Shown here piece by piece: positions 24,126 to 32,830 of a DNA stretch of 61,083 nt. Positions within the stretch are counted from its first letter, which is position 1. The number at the start of each line of letters is the position of its first letter. Under the pieces are notes generated by a model. It had not been told where the DNA came from and did not search any database. It saw only the letters and a list, made by a program, of their open reading frames with translations. Both the position numbers and the translations under genes were made by a program. The stretch covers positions 1-61,083 of the IMG/VR virus record IMGVR_UViG_3300043640_000419. One strand, written 5' to 3'. Source of the DNA: a virus.

Positions 24126-24497
24126 TCACCCCAGCAGGATCACCAACCCCACCGCGATAGACACCACCGCGAAGACTGCGAGCACTCGATTGCCGAAGGC
24201 CGCCATGGTGATCGCGCGGACCGACACGAGACCGGCGACGAAGAAGGCGACCAGAGCCGCTACCAGGATCACGCCGACGCGCGGGTCATCCCAGGACACG
24301 ATTCCAAGCTTCACGGCCACCACCACTGAAAAGATCACCGACAGCGCCGACCACGCGACGGCACGGTCGAGCATGACGCGCTTGGCGAGCGACGCCGAAG
24401 GCAGCGGAAATACGACGCGGAACCACGCTACGGACGCCGCCATGACGTAGAGCGCCGCCGGCATGGCAGCCGCCGCAGCAACGATCCTGTCCATCAT
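24126..24497 (-). CDS. Four-TM holin-like membrane protein
   Basis: 123 residues with about four hydrophobic helices (AAAAAMPAALYVMAASVAWF, AVAWSALSVIFSVVVAVKLG, VGVILVAALVAFFVAGLVSV, VLAVFAVVSIAVGLVILLG). It overlaps the stop of the upstream coiled-coil gene. Position immediately before the muramidase suggests a holin or lysis regulator. Confidence 0.6.
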   Translation of the reverse strand: MMDRIVAAAAAMPAALYVMAASVAWFRVVFPLPSASLAKRVMLDRAVAWSALSVIFSVVVAVKLGIVSWDDPRVGVILVAALVAFFVAGLVSVRAITMAAFGNRVLAVFAVVSIAVGLVILLG

Positions 24498-24793
24498 CTG
24501 TCCCCGCCCCCATTGAGATCGTCGGCCATGCGAACGACCGACGAGTCGAAGCCGCACGCAAAGCCGTCGAGCGCGGCAATGATGCGCCGCCGTGCCCGCA
24601 GCGCACGCCGGAGATCGACCCGCGATTCCTTGGCTTCGCGCTTGGCGATATCGACGACCTCGTGGAGCTGCGACAGCTCGACCTCCTTGAGATGGATCTC
24701 GCGCGCGAGATCGTCCTCCATCTCCTTCGCGCGCACTCGATCGAGGAGCGCATCGCGATGCTTTTTGGCCAGACGAAAAAGCCTGCGGATCAT
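24494..24793 (-). CDS. Coiled-coil phage protein
   Basis: 99 residues from ATG 24793, coupled by ATGA to the gene upstream. Charged helices throughout (KEMEDDLAREIHLKEVELSQ, LHEVVDIAKREAKESRVDLR). No TM. Lies between a TM coiled-coil protein and a holin-like gene. Function unknown; the upstream open frame is non-coding. Confidence 0.55.
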   Translation of the reverse strand: MIRRLFRLAKKHRDALLDRVRAKEMEDDLAREIHLKEVELSQLHEVVDIAKREAKESRVDLRRALRARRRIIAALDGFACGFDSSVVRMADDLNGGGDR

Positions 24794-25092
24794 GGTTGGC
24801 CTGCCAGTCCCTGGATCACCCTGGTGTTGGTATCGACGGAGGCGAAGGCTTGCCGCGTCACCTCGAGCTGCTTGATGTACGCGGACCGGAATTGCCGCAG
24901 CTCGGCGATCTGTTCGGCCGCCATCGCATCGACCTTGGCCAGCGCCGCCGCGCTCTTCGCCCGCTCCGACTCCAACTCGCGCTGGTGCCGGGCCTCCTGA
25001 CGGGTGAACAGCACGCCGATGCCCGTGAGAATGGCAACAACAACCGGCCCCACGATGACGGTCAGGATCGTCGTCATCACATCGGCTGGCAT
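24790..25092 (-). CDS. Single-TM coiled-coil protein (i-spanin-like)
   Basis: 100 residues. N-terminal TM (TTILTVIVGPVVVAILTGIG) followed by a long coiled coil (RQEARHQRELESERAKSAAA, LAKVDAMAAEQIAELRQFRS). This anchor plus periplasmic coil layout is that of inner-membrane spanins such as Rz, and the gene lies upstream of the endolysin. The lipoprotein at 21577 could be a distant partner. Inference from architecture. Confidence 0.5.
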   Translation of the reverse strand: MPADVMTTILTVIVGPVVVAILTGIGVLFTRQEARHQRELESERAKSAAALAKVDAMAAEQIAELRQFRSAYIKQLEVTRQAFASVDTNTRVIQGLAGQP

Positions 25093-25109
25093 CGATCGCC
25101 CTCATGACT

Positions 25110-25265
25110 CTAGCGCCGCAGCTCGATCGCCGCGTGCCCGATGCCGCGCAGACGGTCCAACCTGCCGACCTCATCGACTGCCTGCCGCAACGTCCCGACG
25201 AACAGGACATCGGTGCCGGGACCGCGGATGGACCAGAGGCGGGAGCCGTTGGCGCGGGCGCTCAT
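25110..25265 (-). CDS. Small phage protein coupled to the tailspike gene
   Basis: 51 residues, MSARANGSRLWSIRGPGTDV onward to HAAIELRR. Its ATG overlaps the tailspike stop (ATGA, 25262-25265), supporting a real gene. A beta-strand/helix pattern with LFVGTLRQAVDEVGRLDRLR. Function unknown. Confidence 0.55.
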   Translation of the reverse strand: MSARANGSRLWSIRGPGTDVLFVGTLRQAVDEVGRLDRLRGIGHAAIELRR

Positions 25266-27457
25266 TCGAAGCCGCCGATGCTCGGAGCAGCCGCTCGCAG
25301 GACCGCCGAGAAATCGCGGTCGGCTCCGATGTTGATGCCGGCGGCCTTGCATGGCGAGTTGCCGGAGATAGACAGGTCGGCCGGCGCCGAGGCGAATTGC
25401 GGGTCCACGAGCAGGTCCGTCGGCGCCGGCGTGACGCCACTGTAGTCCGTGACGTTTCCGTGCAGGCAATTGGCCGCCGTCGTCCAATTGGCGGCGCCGC
25501 CCGACGCAGCTTGCAGGCCGATGTTGAAGTTCGCGAAGATATTGTTCTTCGCCACGATCGTACGCCCGGTTGCCTGGCTGATGCCGATATAGCCTGCAGC
25601 CTGCGAGAAGGAGTATGCCGTGCAGCCATCGACCGTGATGGTGGGCGTGCCGGAACTCGCCGTCGCCGTGTGCCGGAAGGCCACAGGGATGTAACTGTCG
25701 AGGCCTGCCGGCACATAGGCCAGGGAGTTCTTCACGGTATAGGAACCCGCCGCCCATGTGCTGGAGTTGTTGTACCAGAAAGGGCTATTGCCGTAGGCCA
25801 CACACCGGTCATGCACAGTGGTCGTGCCGGTCAGATGATCGAATCCGCTCTTGTCGTTCATCACGGCGGCGCAGTCGAAAAATAGCCCCGTCACGTCCTC
25901 ATGAAACGAAAAGCCATCGCCGGGGCCGCCGCTTCCGGCCGTGAGGCCAGATCCATTCCAGGCCGCGACGCAGCGGACATGCGTCGAGGTGGTGCCGTCG
26001 CCGTTGCTGTCCTGCGCCCCGTCGATGCCATCGAGCGCGTTGAAGAACGCGCGCACGCCGTCGATCACGACATCATGTGACCCGTGATTCTGAAGCCCGG
26101 TGGCATCGGCGAATGCAATGTCGAAGTCGCGATAGTGCCAGCCGTTGGCGTTCAGATTGTAGATGCCGGCCACGATGAAGCCGCCCGGTGCTTGCGGGAT
26201 CTCGATATCGCCGGCGCTCAAGGCGACACCCGCATTGACGTAGATGTGGCCGCCCGAGCTGCCCCACTTTCCAGGCGCTGGAGACGACGGCGTCGACGTG
26301 TCCTGCGTCAGCCGTACGACGTTGGTAATCTCGTAGCCGGTGACCTCGCCTGAGAACGCATAGGCGCCGCCAGGCACGTAGTGCACATGGTTGGTTGGGC
26401 CGCTGCCGTCCGTCCCAGCATGGGGCGCCGTCGCGGCTCCGCAGTCGTAGACCGTACCGGAAACGAGGCTCGGGGTTGGCGCCAACGAAAACCGCAGCTG
26501 TGCCGGCTTGGAGGTATCGCCCCACGACTTGCCGTCGAGCGTCGCGACCCTGCCGGAGGGCAGGCTGTTGTAGGGCAGGATGCGGGCGCTCAGGCGGAAG
26601 ACGTCGCCACCCTTGAGTGCGATTGTCTCGCCGCCGTGCAGCTTCCGCGCCGCCGCCGCGACGGGAGAAAGCAGCGGCGTGGCCTTGTTCCATGGCGTTT
26701 CAGAACTGTCGTCGCCGCTTGCCGACACGTACAGCGTACGGCCGCGGCGCGAGGACAGGAAATTCGTGAGATCGGCCACCTCCCTGTCCGTCAGGGTGAG
26801 GTCGTAGAGGAGCGCCGCGGCCATATATCCATCGAACGGCGACGTGCTGCCCATGCCTTGCGCGCCGAGACGCGCGAAATCGAATCCGCCGGTGCCGATG
26901 CCCGTGGTCGCCGTCCCCTTGATGCCGTCGATGTACGGCGTCACCTGGCCGCCGTTGTCCGTCTTGTAGGACAGCACCATGATCTGCAGGTTGGCGTTGA
27001 ACGCGACAGGCAGGGCGATCGTCGCCGAGACGGCCGCGCCGACCGGGCGGACCAGCAGGTCGCCGGCGCCGCTGATCGTGACGAAGGATGTATTGGACGC
27101 GCCGCGGCCGAAGATGCCGAGCGTATGGCCGACGGCGATCTTCGGCGCCATCACCACCACGGCAGTGGCCGCCGTCATGACGCCGGTGTCGGTGAAGTTG
27201 AAATACAATCCGCTGGTGCTGTCGAAGCTGACGATATCCACGTCGTTCGGCCCGAGCCCCGCGGCAAGCTGCGGCTGGTTGGCGCCCGTGGCCTGCGTCA
27301 GCGCGTCGGACATTCCCCACGCCGCATCGATGTTGGAAATAGCGCCGGCAGACGATGTGATCCCGGCGGTCAGGTCCCAGGCACGTACCAGGCCGCGCGT
27401 CACCGGTGACGTGAGGAGTTGCGGCAGTAGCGATAGCCGGCGGCTGAACAGGCTCAT
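25262..27457 (-). CDS. Tailspike/tail fibre with lectin-like and beta-helix regions
   Basis: 731 residues from ATG 27457. The first ~70 residues lead to a concanavalin/LamG-like domain (about 70-255), with FDSTSGLYFNFTDTGVM, TPYIDGIKGTA, YDLTLTDREVADLTNFLSSR. TLYVSASGDDSSETPWNKAT then begins a right-handed parallel beta-helix of pectate-lyase type, with repeated short strands to the end (IIVAKNNIFANFN-like turns, GNSPCKAAGINIGADRD). Such proteins bind and often degrade surface polysaccharide. Enzyme activity is inferred. Probably a host-range determinant. Confidence 0.8.
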   Translation of the reverse strand: MSLFSRRLSLLPQLLTSPVTRGLVRAWDLTAGITSSAGAISNIDAAWGMSDALTQATGANQPQLAAGLGPNDVDIVSFDSTSGLYFNFTDTGVMTAATAVVVMAPKIAVGHTLGIFGRGASNTSFVTISGAGDLLVRPVGAAVSATIALPVAFNANLQIMVLSYKTDNGGQVTPYIDGIKGTATTGIGTGGFDFARLGAQGMGSTSPFDGYMAAALLYDLTLTDREVADLTNFLSSRRGRTLYVSASGDDSSETPWNKATPLLSPVAAAARKLHGGETIALKGGDVFRLSARILPYNSLPSGRVATLDGKSWGDTSKPAQLRFSLAPTPSLVSGTVYDCGAATAPHAGTDGSGPTNHVHYVPGGAYAFSGEVTGYEITNVVRLTQDTSTPSSPAPGKWGSSGGHIYVNAGVALSAGDIEIPQAPGGFIVAGIYNLNANGWHYRDFDIAFADATGLQNHGSHDVVIDGVRAFFNALDGIDGAQDSNGDGTTSTHVRCVAAWNGSGLTAGSGGPGDGFSFHEDVTGLFFDCAAVMNDKSGFDHLTGTTTVHDRCVAYGNSPFWYNNSSTWAAGSYTVKNSLAYVPAGLDSYIPVAFRHTATASSGTPTITVDGCTAYSFSQAAGYIGISQATGRTIVAKNNIFANFNIGLQAASGGAANWTTAANCLHGNVTDYSGVTPAPTDLLVDPQFASAPADLSISGNSPCKAAGINIGADRDFSAVLRAAAPSIGGFE

Positions 27458-27918
27458 TCCAGGAACCCCTGAGCGATCGTGAAGGCGCGGAAGTGCGTGC
27501 CGTCGAGCGTCATGACCGTGATCATGTCGTGGGCGCCGTCGGTGGCGCTGAGCGTGGGCTCGCCGCCTACCGGGAATTGCCAGGTCGCGGGCCACGTCCA
27601 GGCGCGCTGCGTGCCGTCGCCGACCAGATCCAGGATGAAACTGCTCGCCAACCCGGCGGGCACATTCTGGAGGTTGACGGTGGTGACGTCGGCCGTGTTC
27701 GCCACGATGAACGAATCGGAGACTGAGAGGTCGAGATCGAGCACGCCCCCGACAATCGGCGGTGAGGTCACGACACCGATCGCCGCCACCGATCGATTGA
27801 CCGCCGCCACGAAGGCGCGGACCTCGGTCTTGCCCGGCCGATGCGCCCCGCTCGACGGAACGCCATCGATTTCGTAGTCGCGCCATGCCGTATTTCCGAG
27901 ATCCAGAATATCGGTCAT
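27454..27918 (-). CDS. Tail-associated hypothetical protein
   Basis: 154 residues: MTDILDLGNTAWRDYEIDGV, SSGAHRPGKTEVRAFVAAVN, then a beta-rich C-terminus (TWPATWQFPVGGEPTLSATD). This pattern occurs in proteins between the tail tip and fibre genes of alphaproteobacterial prophages, perhaps linking the spike to the tip. It overlaps the tailspike start by ATGA. Confidence 0.6.
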   Translation of the reverse strand: MTDILDLGNTAWRDYEIDGVPSSGAHRPGKTEVRAFVAAVNRSVAAIGVVTSPPIVGGVLDLDLSVSDSFIVANTADVTTVNLQNVPAGLASSFILDLVGDGTQRAWTWPATWQFPVGGEPTLSATDGAHDMITVMTLDGTHFRAFTIAQGFLE

Positions 27919-27937
27919 CGCGTGCTCTCTCTTTGGT

Positions 27938-30004
27938 TTAGATCGGACCGATAGACTCCGGACCGACCAATGCGGATCCGACGCCGGCCGAATTGAAGGC
28001 CCGCACCCACACGCTGTAGGCGCCGAGGGTCAGCACCGGCCACGTCGCGTGATAGGAGGGTGTCGCCGAAGCGCCGGAGCGATCTGTGTATTCGACCGTC
28101 GCGGCATCGAAGCCGGCGACCGAGATGTAGAGCACGACGTTGTCGAGGTTGGCGCTTGCCGGGTTGGTCCAGCTCGCGAGCAGGCCGGAACCGGGCCCCT
28201 CCACGACACTCAGACCGGTCGGCGCATCGGGCGGCGTCGGATCGCTGCCGCCGGCATCGCCATCGACGCCCGTCGTGAGGTAGTCCGTCCAGGGCGACGG
28301 CGCGCCAACCGACCAGGCGCGCAGCCGCAGCTTGTAGACCACGCCAGCCTCGAGGCTCGGCGTCCGCACGGTGTCCTCGCCTGGATTGGACGCGACCGAC
28401 TGCGGCGGCCGGCTGGCATCGGAAATCTGGTACTGCAGCTCGTGGGTGAAGGTGTCGTCGAAGTGCGTCCAGCTTGCGGCCACGTAGGAGAACGTCGCTC
28501 CAGAGGCCAGCGATTCGGACTTGAGCGCGATCGCGAAGCCGGTTGGCGCCGGAACGCCGGTCGCCTCGATCGGGCCTACCACGCCGCCGGGAATGCCCTC
28601 CTCCGTCGAGGCGTCGAAGGCGTACATGTCGGCCGGCACGATGATGCCGGAAAAGCTGATGCTGAAGTCGTCCGGCGCCAGGCTGAGCTGCGCGCCATCG
28701 ATGATCTCGACGGTCGCCTCGTTCATGCCGCGCTGCGGGTAGTGCACCGTCACGAAGCGGGCACCGAGCACGTCGGCGACTTCCTCGAGATACTGCACCT
28801 TGATAGCCACCTTGGCAGCGTTGGCGCGGATGAACTTCAGCTTCTGGAGACGCTGGATATGGTTGTGCGACTCGACGAAATCGTTATCGACCGTCGCCGT
28901 CCGCTGCGTGGCGTCGTCGCCGGAATAGGGATCGCCATAGATGGCCGCGTCGCTCACCGTCCAGGCGTTGCGCGGATCAGTGAAGCGGCCGCGCGTCGCC
29001 AGCACGGTCGAGGCGTCCGACTGGTTGGTGTCGTAGCTGATCGAGGTGATGATCTTGTCGTCGAGCCGGATCGTCGGTGTTTCCATCCGGCCGGCGTGGA
29101 CGCCGATCAGGCCGTCGCCGCGGCTGTAGATCACCATCTCGCCGGCTTCGTCGATCTTGGCGCCGATGCTGACGGCGTCCTGGCCGTCGCCCTTGTATTT
29201 CCAGGTGACGCCACCCGAGTAGCGCGGCTCCTCCTCGCCATCGCGGTTGACGACGGTTTCGTCGGCGACGTCCGCCGCGGTGCGCCAGTCCGGCAGGTAC
29301 ATGTCGGCGAGCTTGAGGCGCCCGCCGGCGGGATGCGTGAGGTGGAACAGGCGGATCAGCGCGAGGTTGCGCGAGAACTTCCACGTCGTCTGGTCGGCCG
29401 GATCCTGCGTATTGTCGCGCGGGTCGTACAGCCAGGCGCCGTCGATCAGGCAGGTGTGCACCGGCATGCCCTGCGTGTAGACACTCGAGAAGCTGTTCTG
29501 GTCGGTGCCGCGGCAGATCATGCGGACTTGGCTGAGGCCGTCGCCGCGGTGGTCGGTCGTCCAGATCGCCGGCAAGGCGGCGACCAGGTCATCCCATGCC
29601 GTTTCCGCCGCGAGCCCGAGCCGTGTCTTGATCGTGATCGCGTTGCCGAAGTGCGCCGGCGCCGACACGACGTCGTCACCGTACATGCCGCCGATCGTCA
29701 CGATCTCATCGTTCAGCCAGTGCGTGACGTAGCCCTCGATGCGGTGCGCGGCATGGACGATGACGTGATAGGCCGCGCCGCTCTTCTCCTCCTCCGTCGC
29801 GTAGTCGCCGCCGGTGCGGACCCGGCCACAGATCACGCGCAGCGGCGGGACAGGCTGCTTCTCATTGACGGTGCCGTTCGGCGCCTGCGGCTGGTTCTGT
29901 TGTTGCGCCTTCGGGTTCTGCCGCGGGAAGAGAAGCATCTGCGCGACGGTCAGCGCCGCCGAGATGGCGAGGCTGATGCCTATGCTGATCAGCACCCCCA
30001 CCAT
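27938..30004 (-). CDS. Phage tail tip (central fibre/host specificity J-like) protein
   Basis: 688 residues from ATG 30004. An N-terminal hydrophobic stretch (GVLISIGISLAISAALTVAQ) and QPVPPLRVICGRVRTGGDYA are typical of tail tip proteins. A large hub-type middle follows (WLNDEIVTIGGMYGDDVVSA, TWKYKGDGQDAVSIGAKIDE). Two fibronectin type III-like domains at the end start near APTGFAIALKSESLASG and PDAPTGLSVVEGPGSG. Together with the NlpC-like gene just upstream it makes the tail tip. Confidence 0.75.
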   Translation of the reverse strand: MVGVLISIGISLAISAALTVAQMLLFPRQNPKAQQQNQPQAPNGTVNEKQPVPPLRVICGRVRTGGDYATEEEKSGAAYHVIVHAAHRIEGYVTHWLNDEIVTIGGMYGDDVVSAPAHFGNAITIKTRLGLAAETAWDDLVAALPAIWTTDHRGDGLSQVRMICRGTDQNSFSSVYTQGMPVHTCLIDGAWLYDPRDNTQDPADQTTWKFSRNLALIRLFHLTHPAGGRLKLADMYLPDWRTAADVADETVVNRDGEEEPRYSGGVTWKYKGDGQDAVSIGAKIDEAGEMVIYSRGDGLIGVHAGRMETPTIRLDDKIITSISYDTNQSDASTVLATRGRFTDPRNAWTVSDAAIYGDPYSGDDATQRTATVDNDFVESHNHIQRLQKLKFIRANAAKVAIKVQYLEEVADVLGARFVTVHYPQRGMNEATVEIIDGAQLSLAPDDFSISFSGIIVPADMYAFDASTEEGIPGGVVGPIEATGVPAPTGFAIALKSESLASGATFSYVAASWTHFDDTFTHELQYQISDASRPPQSVASNPGEDTVRTPSLEAGVVYKLRLRAWSVGAPSPWTDYLTTGVDGDAGGSDPTPPDAPTGLSVVEGPGSGLLASWTNPASANLDNVVLYISVAGFDAATVEYTDRSGASATPSYHATWPVLTLGAYSVWVRAFNSAGVGSALVGPESIGPI

Positions 30005-30005
30005 G

Positions 30006-30422
30006 TCAGCCGACCTTCCAGCAACGACGCCACTCTGATGGCTCGACCAGGTGCGTACCGCGCAGCGTCGGCGCGATGGCCATGTCGCCGATGCGAACGG
30101 CGAGATGCAGATCACCTGCGGCCTCGTAAGAAACGATATCGCCGGGTCGCGAAGTTTCAGGGCCAACCGGCGACCCGAGCAGCTCGGTCGCCATGTCTTC
30201 CATCGTCTCCCATCCGCGGGAGATCATCACGCGTGCCGCCGCGATCCAGCCGCTATAGGGCGTCATCTCGGGGAACAGGAGCGTTCCCGTCGTCGCCTCC
30301 ACGGCCATGCGGACAAACAGCCAGCAATCGTTTTCGCCGTAGGCGTAGGGCGTCGCCCGGCGCTCATTGGCAAGCGCAGCCAGGCGCGGCTGCCAGTCGG
30401 GCAGGCGGACGAGTTGCGGCAT
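30006..30422 (-). CDS. NlpC/P60-like (DUF6950-type) tail assembly peptidase
   Basis: 138 residues. Cys in TPYAYGENDCWLFVRMAVEA and His in GDLHLAVRIGDMAI form the likely catalytic pair of a papain-like fold. Paralogue of the frameshifted gene at 5234-5758, but shorter and ending cleanly in EWRRCWKVG. In siphoviruses this protein acts at the tail tip, trimming peptidoglycan or assisting assembly. It lies two bases upstream of the tip protein. Confidence 0.75.
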   Translation of the reverse strand: MPQLVRLPDWQPRLAALANERRATPYAYGENDCWLFVRMAVEATTGTLLFPEMTPYSGWIAAARVMISRGWETMEDMATELLGSPVGPETSRPGDIVSYEAAGDLHLAVRIGDMAIAPTLRGTHLVEPSEWRRCWKVG

Positions 30423-30444
30423 TGGGCCCTCTCGATTTTCGGTA

Positions 30445-30912
30445 TCAGCGCAGGAAGATCACCTGCACGAGCCGGGCCCCATCGCCCTCGCCGTAATTGT
30501 CGAACAGTGCCCGCGAGTGGTGCAGCTCCGCGCTGAAGAGCAGAAGCCGGTTGAACTTGGCCGGCACTAGCCGCGCCATCTTCCATCCGTCCCCGTCGCG
30601 CTCCCAGAATGCGGTGCCGTCGCCCTCGGCAGGCTCCGGGTTCATGTAGTAGATGCCGGTGAAGGCACCCATCGCTTCGTCGGAGTGGATGTAGTTCGGC
30701 TCGACCTGACCGGCCGGCGACCGTCGAAAGAAGGACAGGATGGCGGCCGCGCCGGTTTCGGATTCGGCGACCTGGTCAACGTCGCCTCGATGCGAAGGGG
30801 CGATCCCTCTGAACGTGTCCGGACCGAACGTCAGGCTCTTGAAAGACAGCCGCCTGACCTCCGCCAGGTAGGCCGTCGGATCAGGAAGCACATTGTCCAG
30901 AATTTCGATCAT
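30445..30912 (-). CDS. DUF6445-like putative 2OG-Fe(II) oxygenase-fold protein (copy 2)
   Basis: 155 residues, closely related to the gene at 4825-5295. NYIHSDEAMGAFTGIYYMNP supplies the putative His/Asp-Glu ligands and ELHHSRALFDNYGEGDGARL the second His and Arg. A copy within the tail operon, between a baseplate-like gene and NlpC, shows it is a standard part of this phage family. Whether it hydroxylates a tail protein or a host molecule is unknown. Confidence 0.75.
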   Translation of the reverse strand: MIEILDNVLPDPTAYLAEVRRLSFKSLTFGPDTFRGIAPSHRGDVDQVAESETGAAAILSFFRRSPAGQVEPNYIHSDEAMGAFTGIYYMNPEPAEGDGTAFWERDGDGWKMARLVPAKFNRLLLFSAELHHSRALFDNYGEGDGARLVQVIFLR

Positions 30913-30916
30913 GCGA

Positions 30917-32368
30917 TTAGCCGGAGAAGCGCGGCCAGACGAGACTCTTGGTCTGCATCAAAATTGTTCTTTCGGCGAAGCGGTCCGGGTTGGCGCCGGG
31001 ATTGAGGATCGCCGAGCGGGCCCGCTGATCGGGATCGCTCAGCACCGCGCCGTTGGTCAGATTGCGGACCTGAAATTTGTTCGTCACCTGTGCCGTGACG
31101 GTGGACGTGACGCCGTCATCGGCGGCGGTGTCCTCGAACACGACGTTGTCGAGGTTGCCGCCGAACACGACGCGCGCGGCGCCCACCGGCCGGTGCCGCG
31201 CGTCGCACGGCTGGATCATGATCTCCAGCGTCGAGCCGATCAGATTGCCGTCCTGGTAGCGGGCCCACACCAGACCAGCGGTTTGCGGAGAGACGCCGCT
31301 CAGTCCGACATTCAGCGCGGAAGCATTGCCGTTGACGGCCTGCTCGATGTCGTCAAGTTGGCTATCGTCGACCAGCCCGGCGCCGCGCCACAAATCTCCA
31401 TCGGCATCGACATAGATGCCGGCGCCGAGCCATAGCCGGCTGACCTCATCATCCGCCCAGTCGAAGCGGAACAGGATGCGGGCGGTACGGCGGCCGGGCG
31501 CCACACTCCGCTTGATTGCTATCCAACGGGCGCTTCCGCGTCCGGATACACGAAGATCGGCGGAAATGGGGCGGATGATGATGGGGCTGAATGTCCCCAC
31601 GCCGGCCGCCGCGAACGTGGCGGCGCCGATCGCCGTTGCCAGCCAGGAAGCAGCCCCGATTCCCGCCGAGCCGAGCGTGGCGGTGAGCGGAGACAGGACG
31701 ATGTGGTTGATCGCGTAATCACGCGTCGAGCCGCCAGTCTCGTCGAATGTCTGGTTGCCCGCGGCAGTCACGGTCTTGTGCTGCGTCCCGACCGATTGCG
31801 AGGTTCCGACCGTCCCGGTGCTGGCGAACGAGGTGTAGGCGGCCGACCAACTGCCGTTTGTCGTGTCGCTGTCGGCCGTTCCGGCGGTGATGCCTTCGAC
31901 CGCCACGAACCCGAAGATCGTGTCCCCGGCGGCGACCGAGACAGTTGGGGCCGCCCAGGTGGTGCCGTTTCCATGCGAGCCCGCACCTACCGAGGCGACT
32001 AGCACCATCTCCCCGGCCGCGGGCGTCACCTTCTGAAGGACTGCGGCCTTCGCGGTCGTATTCGGCGAGAAGCTGATAGTGACGGTGCCGGCAACGAGCG
32101 CAGCACCAACCATGCAGGTCCAGATGCCGAGCGTGGTGCCGTCAGAGACGACGCCAGCCGTCTGGGTGATCAGGCTACGATTGATCCAGGTGTTGCCAGC
32201 ACTGTCTGTGACAGTGGACGACAGTGACGCCGCGCCCGACGTGCCGGCATTGTCGGCTGCCACGCCGAGCACCAGCACCGTGCCAACAGCCGCAGTGGCG
32301 GTCAGCGTCAGCGTGGAACCCGACACCAGGCTGTTGGCCGTCGCCTCGTTGCTGATCGTGAGAGCCAC
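30917..32368 (-). CDS. Large tail protein with DUF2163-like C-terminal half
   Basis: 483 residues. The N-terminal half is a Ser/Thr/Ala-rich beta domain (TLTLTATAAVGTVLVLGVAA), like carbohydrate-binding or Ig-like modules on virions. The C-terminal half (FDWADDEVSRLWLGAGIYVD, LWRGAGLVDDSQLDDIEQAV, NPGANPDRFAER) follows the plan of distal-tail proteins of the DUF2163 group. Two unrelated modules in one protein suggest a virion-decoration fusion. Confidence 0.65.
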   Translation of the reverse strand: MALTISNEATANSLVSGSTLTLTATAAVGTVLVLGVAADNAGTSGAASLSSTVTDSAGNTWINRSLITQTAGVVSDGTTLGIWTCMVGAALVAGTVTISFSPNTTAKAAVLQKVTPAAGEMVLVASVGAGSHGNGTTWAAPTVSVAAGDTIFGFVAVEGITAGTADSDTTNGSWSAAYTSFASTGTVGTSQSVGTQHKTVTAAGNQTFDETGGSTRDYAINHIVLSPLTATLGSAGIGAASWLATAIGAATFAAAGVGTFSPIIIRPISADLRVSGRGSARWIAIKRSVAPGRRTARILFRFDWADDEVSRLWLGAGIYVDADGDLWRGAGLVDDSQLDDIEQAVNGNASALNVGLSGVSPQTAGLVWARYQDGNLIGSTLEIMIQPCDARHRPVGAARVVFGGNLDNVVFEDTAADDGVTSTVTAQVTNKFQVRNLTNGAVLSDPDQRARSAILNPGANPDRFAERTILMQTKSLVWPRFSG

Positions 32369-32379
32369 GGGCGGCCGCC

Positions 32380-32811
32380 TCAGTCTTCCGTGATGGTGGT
32401 CCCGGTGCCGAGCTTGGGCTGGACCCCGCTGCTCACCGGGATCGTCACGTTGAGAGCGCCGGAATAGAGAAGCTTGCCGGCCCCCGAGATGGCCGTGCCG
32501 ACGGCGGCGTGGGTGACGGTTCCGCCAATGCCGCCGGTCGATGCCGGGAAGTCGATCGATGCGACCGGGCTGACGCTGTTGCCAGTGATCGTCCAGCCGC
32601 CGCTGGTGCGCGCGACTGCGACGCGGGCGTAGCTGGTGTAGCTGATCTCGCTCGTCGTCTGGTCGCCCGCTTCGCCCGGATCCGCAGTGTGCAGCGAGAC
32701 GTAGAGGTTCGTCAGCGGCGAAGAGGCGGCGTTGTCGAGCAGGTTCGCGATCGGCGTGGCGTTAAAGATGGCCTTCAGCAAATCCGATTCGAAGGTATTT
32801 CCCTTGCTCAT
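32380..32811 (-). CDS. Phage tail fibre-like structural protein
   Basis: 143 residues from ATG 32811; a GTG one codon earlier is also possible. NTFESDLLKAIFNATPIANL and SPLTNLYVSLHTADPGEAGD, then YTSYARVAVARTSGGW, match a very common small phage virion protein annotated as tail fibre. Beta-rich after residue 40. Follows the 235-residue tail gene at 32831 in the late operon. Confidence 0.7.
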   Translation of the reverse strand: MSKGNTFESDLLKAIFNATPIANLLDNAASSPLTNLYVSLHTADPGEAGDQTTSEISYTSYARVAVARTSGGWTITGNSVSPVASIDFPASTGGIGGTVTHAAVGTAISGAGKLLYSGALNVTIPVSSGVQPKLGTGTTITED

Positions 32812-32830
32812 CACGTACCCTTTCGGCGCC

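Noticed and set aside
28049-30496. An 815-codon rightward open frame
   Set aside because: Antisense to the tail tip and NlpC-like genes. Its His/Arg/Asp-rich composition is typical of a shadow of a high-GC gene.
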